6,815 nucleotides of DNA from JBIKWN01 sp044376365 (GTDB lineage Bacteria > Bdellovibrionota_C > UBA2361 > JBIKWN01). The notes beneath the pieces were generated by a model. The model was given only the letters and a program-made list of their open reading frames with translations, ran no database searches and was not told where the DNA came from. The stretch covers positions 1-6,815 of the forward strand of contig JBILLA010000146.1 of NCBI GenBank assembly GCA_044376365.1. The letters are read 5' to 3'. Positions 1-6,211 of this stretch are shown here, in pieces. The position numbers were made by a program, and so were the translations under genes. How positions within the stretch are numbered: position 1 is the stretch's first letter; each line of letters starts with the position of its first letter.

Positions 1-1063
1 AAATCCGAAGTCGTTCGGATCCAGCAGCGACAGTCGGCGAAAGGATAGCTCGTGCATCGATCTTTGCCTTTCGTAGGATTTCAGAAGCTTGTTTTGCGCG
101 TTGATTCGAGCCAAGTATGATGCCTTGAATCGCCGAGAGCGAGTCGAGCGTTGTGAATTGTGGATATTTTTTAGCTACGTTTCTAAATTCATGGATAAGG
201 AAAAAGAGCTGTGAGGTCTCTTTCGATCGGTCTTGGAGCAATGAGTAGCCGCAATCAATAGCTGCAAGCAAGTGAAAGTCAGGAGCGGTCGAATAAATGA
301 AGGGCCGACAAAAGTTTATAAGAAACTGTTTGGTGTCTTGACCGCATAGTACCGCAGCACCATGAGCACCAAGCGCTTTTCCGAACGTCACTATGTTGGC
401 GAGCACTTTTTTTTCGAGTCCAAGTTCATAGACTCGTCCATTGCCATCACGACCAAAGAGTCCAAACGCATGGGCTTCATCGACAATGCAGTATGAATTG
501 GTCTCGTCGCAGAGTGCGATAATGTCTTCAAGTGGTGCAAAATCACCGTCCATACTAAAGACAGATTCAGTGATAACATAGACATCGCCAGAAGCGTTTC
601 CTATTTTTTTTCGTAGGTCTTCAAGATCGTTATGGCGAAAGCTCCAGATATTCTTAGCAAAGCTACTGCGTGCTCCATCAATAATAGAAGCGTGCGCACG
701 CTCATCATAGAGCACCGTGTCATGACGGGTTGTGAATGCCTGTATTATACCACTATTTGCAGCATAGCCAGTGGAAAAAAAGAGCGCAGATTCAACACCG
801 TGGAATGTAGCGATACGTGCTTCGAGTGCCTCGATCTGAAGCGAATTACCTGATAGGAGTCGAGAGCCAGTGCTCCCAAATTTTCTTTCTTCCAAAAGTA
901 GAGGATGGTTGTGAAGTCGTGCAGACAGTGCACCAAATGTAGAAAAACCAAGGTAGTCGTTTGAGCACAGATCAACAAGTGGCTCGTTGGTCACAGTGAG
1001 TTGACGAAGATTGCCCTGAGTTTCGCGCTCTTTAAGCCGCGTTACAGACGTTTTCGGTAGCAT
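1..1063 (-). CDS. bioF: 8-amino-7-oxononanoate synthase (BioF), C-terminus cut by window edge
   Basis: PLP-dependent cytosolic enzyme that condenses pimeloyl-ACP (or pimeloyl-CoA) with alanine to give 7-keto-8-aminopelargonate in biotin synthesis. The frame is open for 354 codons to the window edge. BioF proteins are about 380-390 residues, so roughly 30 are missing. Visible family signatures are CSNDYLGFS (33-41), the glycine-rich stretch GSTGSRLLSG (63-72), STGYAANSG (97-105), the cofactor-stacking His124 in ERAHAS, VFSMDGD (168-174), Asp195 and His198 in VDEAHAFG, the Schiff-base Lys229 in TFGKALGAHGAAVL, FIYSTA (255-260), and AAGSERLRI at the edge. The start is the ATG at 1063-1061, inside the end of bioB, because a GGAG lies 6 nt before it and the next residues continue into the family N-terminus without a break. 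There is no frameshift. It could be confused with other alpha-oxoamine synthases (Kbl, serine palmitoyltransferase, HemA), but the bioB overlap makes BioF very likely. Confidence 0.95.
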   Translation of the reverse strand, partial: MLPKTSVTRLKERETQGNLRQLTVTNEPLVDLCSNDYLGFSTFGALSARLHNHPLLLEERKFGSTGSRLLSGNSLQIEALEARIATFHGVESALFFSTGYAANSGIIQAFTTRHDTVLYDERAHASIIDGARSSFAKNIWSFRHNDLEDLRKKIGNASGDVYVITESVFSMDGDFAPLEDIIALCDETNSYCIVDEAHAFGLFGRDGNGRVYELGLEKKVLANIVTFGKALGAHGAAVLCGQDTKQFLINFCRPFIYSTAPDFHLLAAIDCGYSLLQDRSKETSQLFFLIHEFRNVAKKYPQFTTLDSLSAIQGIILGSNQRAKQASEILRKAKIDARAILSPTVAAGSERLRI

Positions 1064-2018
1064 CAGAAGCTCCAAACCAGTACATGCCAAGTTTTTGCAT
1101 CAATGCATTATCATGATCCTCGCCTGGATTATCAGCGGTCAGAAGTTTTTCACCAGCAAAGATAGAGTTTGCGCCAGCAATAAAGCACAGTGCTTGCATT
1201 TCATCACTCATCTGGGTGCGGCCAGCAGAGAGGCGAACCATTGAGCGAGGCATCATAATTCGTGCAGTAGCAATAATGCGGATAAATTCAATAGGGTCGA
1301 CAGGAGGCTGATCTGCTAGTGGGGTGCCCTCGATACGCATGAGCATATTGATTGGTACGCTTTCAGGGTGTGGCGCTTGCGTGGCTAATTGCACCAACAA
1401 ACCAAGTCGGTCACGGATTTTTTCTCCAAGTCCAACGATACCACCGCAACAAACGGTAATCCCAGCCTTGCGAACATTTCCAAGGGTACGCAGTCTGTCT
1501 TCATAGACACGGGTCGTGATGATGTCACCATAATATTCTGGCGATGTATCGAGGTTATGATTGTATGCGTGGCAGCCAGCATTTTTTAGTCGCTGTGCTT
1601 GTGATTCAGAGAGCATCCCGAGTGTGCAGCATACTTCCATGCCAAGCTCAGAAACAGATGAAACAAGATCAATGATATGGTCAAAATCTTTTCCATCTTT
1701 TACTTCACGCCAGGCTGCGCCCATGCAGAAGCGTGTTGAACCAGCATCTTTTGCTTTTTGAGCCTCGGCAACGACGACGTCTTTAGGGAGCACTGGATGA
1801 CGCTCAACACCAGTGTCATGGTGTGCGCTTTGTGGGCAGTAACCGCAGTTCTCTGGGCAGCCACCAGTTTTCACTGAGAGGAGGGTTGAGCGCTGAACGG
1901 CGTTTGGGTCAAAGGTTTCGCGGTGAACGCTCTGAGCTTGAAAGATCAGATCGGGAAGGGGGAGTTCGTAAATTGCGAGGGCTTTGTCGACTGTCCAGTC
2001 TGTTGAAATCTGTACCAT
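1032..2018 (-). CDS. bioB: Biotin synthase (BioB), radical SAM enzyme
   Basis: Inserts sulphur into dethiobiotin, the last step of biotin synthesis, using SAM, a [4Fe-4S] cluster and a sacrificial [2Fe-2S] cluster. The 328-residue product is full length for the family (about 320-345). The radical SAM Cys triad is Cys54, Cys58 and Cys61 in GGCPENCGYCPQSAHH. The [2Fe-2S] ligands match Cys98 (RFCMGAAW), Cys130 (MEVCCTLGM), Cys190 (TVCCGGIVGLGE) and Arg262 (MVRLSAGR). Two ligand positions are followed by an extra Cys (131 and 191), where E. coli BioB has Met and Ser. Also present are YNHNLDTSPEYYGDIITTR (152-170), ESVPINML (219-226) and AGANSIFAGEKLLT (281-294). I chose the ATG at 2018-2016, which gives MVQISTDWTV; a TTG 10 codons upstream adds only unsupported residues. 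No Shine-Dalgarno sequence precedes it. It is the first gene of a bioB-bioF operon, and its 3' end overlaps bioF by 32 bp. Confidence 0.97.
   Translation of the reverse strand: MVQISTDWTVDKALAIYELPLPDLIFQAQSVHRETFDPNAVQRSTLLSVKTGGCPENCGYCPQSAHHDTGVERHPVLPKDVVVAEAQKAKDAGSTRFCMGAAWREVKDGKDFDHIIDLVSSVSELGMEVCCTLGMLSESQAQRLKNAGCHAYNHNLDTSPEYYGDIITTRVYEDRLRTLGNVRKAGITVCCGGIVGLGEKIRDRLGLLVQLATQAPHPESVPINMLMRIEGTPLADQPPVDPIEFIRIIATARIMMPRSMVRLSAGRTQMSDEMQALCFIAGANSIFAGEKLLTADNPGEDHDNALMQKLGMYWFGASDATENVCNAA
1070..1073 (-). promoter_or_regulatory. Shine-Dalgarno site of bioF inside bioB
   Basis: GGAG read on the minus strand lies 6 nt before the bioF ATG at 1063-1061. It sits inside the last codons of bioB, which fixes the bioF start and suggests translational coupling with bioB. 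This is the best-spaced ribosome binding site in the window. Confidence 0.7.
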
Positions 2019-2030
2019 AAGGGGTATATT
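2003..2030 (+). promoter_or_regulatory. Candidate sigma-70 promoter for the M20 peptidase gene
   Basis: TTGAAA at 2003-2008 and TATATT at 2025-2030 are separated by 16 bp and resemble the -35 and -10 boxes TTGACA/TATAAT. Transcription would begin near 2037, giving a leader of about 20 nt that carries GGAG (2042-2045), 11 nt before the ATG at 2057. The -35 box lies inside the first codons of bioB on the other strand. This is pattern matching only. TAAAAT at 2035-2040 is another -10-like string, but I see no partner box for it. Confidence 0.4.
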
Positions 2031-2056
2031 GGCATAAAATCGGAGCAAAATAAAAA
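2019..2056. promoter_or_regulatory. Divergent control region between bioB and the M20 peptidase gene
   Basis: Only 38 bp separate the two divergent start codons, so the promoters must overlap each other or the coding sequences. Read towards bioB, the best -10-like string is TATACC a few bases before the ATG, with no convincing -35 box. If it is real, the bioB transcript would have almost no leader. Read towards the peptidase gene, see the TTGAAA-N16-TATATT candidate. I saw no BirA-type biotin operator (the long TTGTAAACC-type inverted repeat) and no riboswitch, so biotin control is not evident here. Confidence 0.45.
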
Positions 2057-3211
2057 ATGACCCCAGAGAAGCTTAGCGCCATATTTGATGATGTATTTCC
2101 AGCTCGTTATGAGCTTTTGAAGCTTTTAGTCAATCAAAATAGCTATACGACGCATAGAGAGGGTGTTCATAAAATTCAAAGCATGCTCGAGGACAGCTTT
2201 TGGGAGATAGGGCTTAAAACTGAGCGCGTGTCATGCCCTAAGCGCGCCGATATCTTGGTAGCGCGAAATAGTTTTGATGCAAAGCATGGTGCCGCGTGTG
2301 TTGATCCGATTCTTCTTGTTGGGCATGCAGATACTGTTCATCCTCCTCAGTCTTCGTTTCAACGCTGGTCAATCAACGGAGATGAAATGTCAGGCCCAGG
2401 TGTCCTTGATATGAAGGGTGGCTTGATGCACATCTTCCTTGTGCTTGATATCTTCAAGAAGCTTGGTGTGTTGGATCAGATACCATTAAAAATTTTAGTA
2501 AATTCATGTGAAGAAAATTCTACACCTACGAGTGCTAAATTAGTGCAGCAGATTGCAGCAGGTGCCCGTGAAGCGCTTGTGTTTGAAATCGGTCGTGCTG
2601 AAGGCGGTATTGTGACACAGCGAAAAGGGATTCTTGAGTGCTGGGTGCATGTTGCTGGAAAAGCTGCGCACTCAGGAAATAGTTTTGGAGAGGGTATAAA
2701 TGCCATTTTGCCACTATGCCAGATCGCAGTGCACGCAGCAGCGCTGACTAATCTTGAAAAAGATATCACAGTCAATGTTGCCCAACTGCAAGGAGGACAG
2801 CAGTTTTGCATCATTCCAGAAAAAGCATCTTTGGGAATTGAGATCCGAGCAGGGACGCTTCAGGACATGGATGATACTTTTGCACAGATTCAATCGTTTG
2901 TTGCTCAGTATCCACATGCAGAGCTTGTGGTTGATACCAAGACAGCACCGCTTAATAAAATCAAAGAAACAGATGAGCTTTTTGCTTTATTTTCCAGCTG
3001 CGCTGCAGCATTTGATTTTCAAGTGAAAGAGTTGCCGCGGGTTGGTGGTTTGAGTGATGCAAACTTAATCGGAAGTCTTGGTATTCCTACGCTTGATGCC
3101 CTTGGGCCATATGGTACCGGTGCCCATACGGATCTGGAAAAAATATACCTCTCTTCTGTCAAGCCACGTGTGTTGGCAGTTGCCTATTACTTACTGAAGA
3201 AGCTCTCTTGA
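2057..3211 (+). CDS. M20-family zinc metallopeptidase/deacylase, carboxypeptidase G2-like
   Basis: A 384-residue cytosolic hydrolase of the ArgE/DapE/carboxypeptidase G2 group; I see no signal peptide. Motifs in order are GHADTVHP (89-96; His90 metal ligand, Asp92), GPGVLDMKGG (113-122; Asp118, the ligand bridging two zinc ions), SCEENST (150-156; Glu152 the likely general base, Glu153 a metal ligand), FEIGRAEGG (176-184; Glu177 metal ligand), KAAHSG (202-207; His205, the lid-domain His of dimeric family members), GGLSDAN (330-336) and GTGAHTDLEKI (353-363; His357 metal ligand). All catalytic positions are present, so it should be active. The order fits a catalytic domain interrupted by a lid/dimerisation domain at about 185-300. 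M20 enzymes cleave N-acyl or gamma-glutamyl amino acids, but the substrate cannot be read from the sequence. It is transcribed away from bioB and ends 9 bp before the convergent fliD gene. GGAG lies 11 nt before the ATG, rather far. Confidence 0.88.
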   Translation: MTPEKLSAIFDDVFPARYELLKLLVNQNSYTTHREGVHKIQSMLEDSFWEIGLKTERVSCPKRADILVARNSFDAKHGAACVDPILLVGHADTVHPPQSSFQRWSINGDEMSGPGVLDMKGGLMHIFLVLDIFKKLGVLDQIPLKILVNSCEENSTPTSAKLVQQIAAGAREALVFEIGRAEGGIVTQRKGILECWVHVAGKAAHSGNSFGEGINAILPLCQIAVHAAALTNLEKDITVNVAQLQGGQQFCIIPEKASLGIEIRAGTLQDMDDTFAQIQSFVAQYPHAELVVDTKTAPLNKIKETDELFALFSSCAAAFDFQVKELPRVGGLSDANLIGSLGIPTLDALGPYGTGAHTDLEKIYLSSVKPRVLAVAYYLLKKLS

Positions 3212-3220
3212 AAAAGATAG

Positions 3221-4639
3221 TTAACGGGGCAGTATCGCTGTGAGTACTTGGCTTTGCTGGTTGAGTCTGCTCATCATTGATTCAAGTCGTGCAAATTGAG
3301 CAGTCAGACTCTCTTCTTGTTTTGTGAGTTGTTTTTCTAGTTCAAAGATACGGGTATTGCCTGCTGTAATTGCAGCTGTTCCTTGCAAAACGGCACCATC
3401 AATGAGCCCTCCAAAGCGTATGTACTGTGCAATGGTGCCATCGACCGCTGCAAGTTGATCGGCAACAGTTGTGAGTACTGTACCAAGCGATGAAGCGTCT
3501 GCTGTAAATGCTGATGCGAAAGTTGTTTCATTGAACTTGAGTGTCCCATCGCGCTCAGTAGTGATGCCGATATCAGCTAGTGAATTAACTGCTTGTCCCG
3601 AGAGCGCTGCCCCACGAAACACTGAGCGAATTTGACTGAGCGCTTGGTCATCGATGCGAGTTTTAGAGAGCGATCCAAAAAGGAGCGTTGGATTGAGTGG
3701 ATCGTTTGTGGCATCTTGCGTGATTGCATTTTGCTCCTGAGTGTATGTCACAATGTCATTAAACGCCGAAACAAAATCAGAAAGCTTTTGTTTGGTTGTA
3801 TCATTATCAGTAGTAACAGTAATTGAGGTCGTACCAGTCGCTGTTAGATTAAGCGTGATGCCTGCCAACAGGTCGCTTACGGAATTTGTTGAACGAGTAA
3901 TAGCTCCGCTGATTCCTGTGATAGAAAGTGATGCATTTTGAGCAGTGACATCGGTACGGCTTGCATCTTTCAATGCCCCGCTGCCAGCATTTTGTATTTC
4001 ACTTCCAGTGGTGATGCTTATTGATCCTTTGTCGGTGCCGGTATTGAGCGCACGAATCATCACTGCATAGCTTGGTACAGTGCTGGTGCCGACATTAACA
4101 AGCGATGCTTCGGCTCGTGATGACTGGGCATTAAACTCATCAATAAATTGATCAGCTGTTGTTGTATTATCGAGTGTTACAGCGATTGTTTCTTGCTCTG
4201 ATCCTGAGCCAATGGTTACTGATACTGTGCGATCGTTTGCGCTACTACTATTATTGATAGCAGTATTGATTGCTTGAGAAGAGGAAGAAAATCTATCTCC
4301 AAATGAGCTCGTGCCACCACGAGCAAGCTGATCAACAATAATGTCAGTAGTGCCAAGCGCAGCATCTTTGGAAGCGTAGGCTGTTATGACAGATGCTTGT
4401 GATGACGAGACCTGCTTTTCGATACTGCCGCCCTGTACTGATCGAAAGACGTCTGCTTTTTCTTGTAAGTTTTTAAGCAGTTTTTTCAGCTCTAAAAACG
4501 AGTCGTTGGTATCACTGAGCGATTGGATCTGCCGCTCTATGGGGTCGACGGTGGATTTTCGCTGGGCACGAATAAGCGAAGCGATTAAGCTCTGTGAATC
4601 AATCCCTGAAGCGAGCCCGGAGAAACTAATCGCCGCCAT
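3221..4639 (-). CDS. fliD: Flagellar hook-associated protein 2 (FliD cap protein), downstream copy
   Basis: FliD forms the cap at the tip of the flagellar filament and promotes flagellin assembly after export by the flagellar type III apparatus. The 472-residue product is within the usual range (about 450-500). The FliD_N signature is ISFSGLASGIDSQSLI (4-19), followed by a helical segment (30-65). The middle (110-280) is rich in Ser, Thr and Asn and is probably the surface-exposed domain. FliD_C features are the helix LSDFVSAFNDIVTYTQEQN (286-304), LLFGSLSKTRIDDQALSQIR (319-338), DIGITTERDGTLKFNETTF (356-374) and a C-terminal coiled coil from 428 to the end with AQFARLESMMSRLNQQS. The protein has no Cys or Trp, as is common in axial flagellar proteins. 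I start it at the ATG at 4639-4637 because the family begins just before ISFSGLASG; an ATG at 4651 adds four residues. Neither start has a clear Shine-Dalgarno sequence. It lies 87 bp behind its paralogue. No fliS or flaG is seen. The fliD name rests on family motifs; an adhesin-like derivative is possible. Confidence 0.9.
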   Translation of the reverse strand: MAAISFSGLASGIDSQSLIASLIRAQRKSTVDPIERQIQSLSDTNDSFLELKKLLKNLQEKADVFRSVQGGSIEKQVSSSQASVITAYASKDAALGTTDIIVDQLARGGTSSFGDRFSSSSQAINTAINNSSSANDRTVSVTIGSGSEQETIAVTLDNTTTADQFIDEFNAQSSRAEASLVNVGTSTVPSYAVMIRALNTGTDKGSISITTGSEIQNAGSGALKDASRTDVTAQNASLSITGISGAITRSTNSVSDLLAGITLNLTATGTTSITVTTDNDTTKQKLSDFVSAFNDIVTYTQEQNAITQDATNDPLNPTLLFGSLSKTRIDDQALSQIRSVFRGAALSGQAVNSLADIGITTERDGTLKFNETTFASAFTADASSLGTVLTTVADQLAAVDGTIAQYIRFGGLIDGAVLQGTAAITAGNTRIFELEKQLTKQEESLTAQFARLESMMSRLNQQSQVLTAILPR

Positions 4640-4647
4640 GAAACTAA

Positions 4648-4674
4648 ACATCGGTTTAATTTCATGGACCTTGA
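4648..4674 (-). promoter_or_regulatory. Weak candidate sigma-28 (FliA) promoter for the downstream fliD
   Basis: On the minus strand, TCAA (4674-4671), 15 bp and ACCGATGT (4655-4648) resemble the flagellar sigma-28 pattern TAAA-N15-GCCGATAA, with 3 of 4 and 5 of 8 matches. Transcription would start only a few bases before the ATG at 4639. The match is modest and such strings arise by chance, but the position and the flagellar gene make it worth listing. Confidence 0.22.
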
Positions 4675-4690
4675 GCTTATTTTCATCCGT

Positions 4691-4717
4691 TGTTTCTAGG
4701 AAAAAATCGTAGAAACA
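4691..4717. repeat. Perfect 8-bp inverted repeat between the two fliD genes
   Basis: TGTTTCTA (4691-4698) and TAGAAACA (4710-4717) are exact inverted copies separated by 11 bp. The repeat lies in the 87-bp gap between the paralogues, 9 bp after the upstream stop codon and 51 bp before the downstream ATG. The arms are AT-rich and no T tract follows on either strand, so it does not look like an intrinsic terminator. A protein-binding operator for the downstream fliD, or an mRNA hairpin protecting the 3' end of the upstream transcript, are possible roles. Confidence 0.5.
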
Positions 4718-4726
4718 GTACCGCGC

Positions 4727-6181
4727 TTAGCGAAGTCCTGCCAGTGCGCTCGTCAAACTTGTTTGTTGCTGCTGCAGCTTGCCCATCAGTGCTTCTAGTC
4801 TTGCAAACTGCGCTTTCATATTTGCTTCAGTTTGAGCAATTGATTTTTCAGCGTCGGCAACCTGTGTGTTCAGAGAGTCGATGAGCGTCTTATTGCTGTT
4901 TACAGTCGTATCAATCATTCGATTGAATCCTGTTATCGAGTCAATAATACCAGTGCCAGCAGACGAGTTGTACGTAAAACCTAATTTATCACCGAGTTTC
5001 TTGGTAAGAGCCGAGACTGCCTCTGGATCTTTTGCAAGTGCATTTCGAAAGCTTGAAAATCCACTTGTTGAAGTTGTTTCATTGAACTTTAAGGTACCAT
5101 CTCGTTGAGTTTCAAATCCCATATCTGCAAGGATGCGCACGGGATAGAGGCTTTCTTGTCCGCTTGGTATGGTATCTGGATACTTGATACTCGACATGGC
5201 ATCACGTATCTGTGTAAGAGATGAGTTGTCAGTTCGCGTTGAAGCAAATGGTGCAAAGATGCTTGTAACCTCGCCACCAGAGTCCTCCTGAGATATCTGA
5301 TCATTTTCAGAGATATATGTGACGACCTGGTTATAGGCGTCGACAAACTTTTTCATCGCGGCAACGGATGCATCAATATCATCACTTACTGAAAGCTTGA
5401 CTGAGCCAGTGCTTAATAGATTGAACGTCATTCCAGAGACAACATCTGATACGCTGTTGTTTTGTCTTGTGAATGGGCCGATGCCGTTCATGGTAAACGA
5501 AGCATTCGTCGCAGCGTCTGAGGTGACCTCATTTGAAGCTGTGCCAACGGTGGTGCTTATTCGAGAGTTCGCACTGACACTTGCGCTGACGATTGCACCT
5601 TCGTCAGTACCAGTATTATTGGTCGTAATAAGGATACGATATTGACCGCTACTCATCTGAACGAGTGAAGCTTCGGCGCGTGCGCTGTTGTTGTTAAATT
5701 CAGTGATAAACGAGCTGACAGTCATGCCCGAGGTTACGCTCACGTTGACTGTTTCAGTACTTGAGTTACCAACTTGAAATGAAACAGTACCTGTTTCTCC
5801 TGCGGCAAATAGAGTGTCGGTGCTGCTTGTATAGTTATAGTTAAATGAATAGGAAGCAGCTTTTGCAAGCGCAGATACAGAGATGTCGTAGCTGCCGTTG
5901 GTTGCGCCGTTAATTGCAGTCGCAGTGGCAATTGATTCATTACTCGAGGTGGCAGTTTTTGCCACGCCGCCACCATTAATAGTACCAAATCCTTCCGAGA
6001 GAGTTTTAAGGGTTTTGAGCCGTGTTTTAAGCTCATCAAAGGCGCTATTTGTCGCGGTAAGTTCTTCAACTTTCTTCGTTTTTGGTTCGACACGTTGCTT
6101 TCTGCTCGCAGCCGATGCGGCATCGATCAGGGCGTTGGTATCAATTCCAGAGGCAAGTCCTGCAAAGTTAATCGATGACAT
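4727..6181 (-). CDS. fliD: Flagellar hook-associated protein 2 (FliD cap protein), upstream copy
   Basis: Second FliD-family protein, 484 residues, clearly paralogous to its downstream neighbour. Shared landmarks are INFAGLASGIDTNALI (4-19), FITEFNNNSARAEASLV (158-174), NNTGTDEG (188-195), GIGPFTRQNNSVSDVVSG (233-250), FVDAYNQVVTYISEN (279-293), RTDNSSLTQIRDAMSSI (316-332), DMGFETQRDGTLKFNETT (353-370) and the C-terminal coiled coil with AQFARLEALMGKLQQQQ (457-473). It differs at the N-terminus, where the helix after GLASGID reads DAASAASRKQ instead of the hydrophobic/Arg-rich ASLIRAQRKS. It also has a longer linker before DMGFETQRDG (about 333-352). It has no Cys or Trp. The start is the ATG at 6181-6179; a TTG 18 nt upstream would add six residues including Cys and is rejected. 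There is no Shine-Dalgarno sequence. A sigma-54-like element lies 14-30 bp upstream. Expected role: filament cap, or a junction/cap variant working with or instead of the other copy. Confidence 0.9.
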   Translation of the reverse strand: MSSINFAGLASGIDTNALIDAASAASRKQRVEPKTKKVEELTATNSAFDELKTRLKTLKTLSEGFGTINGGGVAKTATSSNESIATATAINGATNGSYDISVSALAKAASYSFNYNYTSSTDTLFAAGETGTVSFQVGNSSTETVNVSVTSGMTVSSFITEFNNNSARAEASLVQMSSGQYRILITTNNTGTDEGAIVSASVSANSRISTTVGTASNEVTSDAATNASFTMNGIGPFTRQNNSVSDVVSGMTFNLLSTGSVKLSVSDDIDASVAAMKKFVDAYNQVVTYISENDQISQEDSGGEVTSIFAPFASTRTDNSSLTQIRDAMSSIKYPDTIPSGQESLYPVRILADMGFETQRDGTLKFNETTSTSGFSSFRNALAKDPEAVSALTKKLGDKLGFTYNSSAGTGIIDSITGFNRMIDTTVNSNKTLIDSLNTQVADAEKSIAQTEANMKAQFARLEALMGKLQQQQTSLTSALAGLR

Positions 6182-6194
6182 GAAGCAGTAAGAC

Positions 6195-6211
6195 AGCAAC
6201 CATCGTGCCGA
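6195..6211 (-). promoter_or_regulatory. Candidate sigma-54 (RpoN) promoter for the tandem fliD genes
   Basis: Read on the minus strand, TCGGCACGATGGTTGCT matches the sigma-54 pattern TTGGCACG-N4-TTGCW, with one mismatch (C for T just before GG). The essential GG at -24 and GC at -12 are present at the correct spacing. The predicted start of transcription is about 6184, only about 3 nt before the fliD ATG at 6181, which would give a leaderless or nearly leaderless mRNA. Sigma-54 controls flagellar genes in many bacteria. The site sits in the 35-bp gap after lpxD, exactly where a flagellar-specific promoter would be needed. No activator (enhancer-binding protein) site was identified. Confidence 0.5.

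Noticed and set aside
1..1063. Possible frameshifted or decayed bioF, because no closed reading frame is present
   Set aside because: The minus-strand frame from 1063 is open and in family register throughout; it is only cut by the window edge before its stop codon.
2019..2048. Ten-codon N-terminal extension of bioB from a TTG
   Set aside because: It would fill almost all of the divergent promoter region, has no ribosome site, and BioB proteins normally begin near the chosen ATG.
2019..2056. BirA-type biotin operator ahead of bioB
   Set aside because: No long TTGTAAACC/GGTTTACAA-type inverted repeat is present in or beside the region.
2476..2814. 112-codon minus-strand open frame inside the M20 peptidase gene
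   Set aside because: It is the antisense of a gene with every catalytic motif intact, and its product has no recognisable features.
3205..3240. Bidirectional terminator between the convergent peptidase and fliD genes
   Set aside because: The gap is 9 bp and I find no stem longer than 4 bp around it.
4386..4712. 108-codon plus-strand open frame across the start of the downstream fliD
   Set aside because: It is antisense to the conserved FliD N-terminus and has no promoter, ribosome site or family resemblance.
5740..6123. 127-codon minus-strand open frame inside the upstream fliD
   Set aside because: It is an out-of-frame reading of a clear fliD gene, with low-complexity Leu/Gln/Pro-rich content.
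6182..6199. Six-residue extension of the upstream fliD from a TTG
   Set aside because: It would add the only Cys to a Cys-free axial protein, overlap the sigma-54-like element, and the family N-terminus begins at MSSINFAGLASG.
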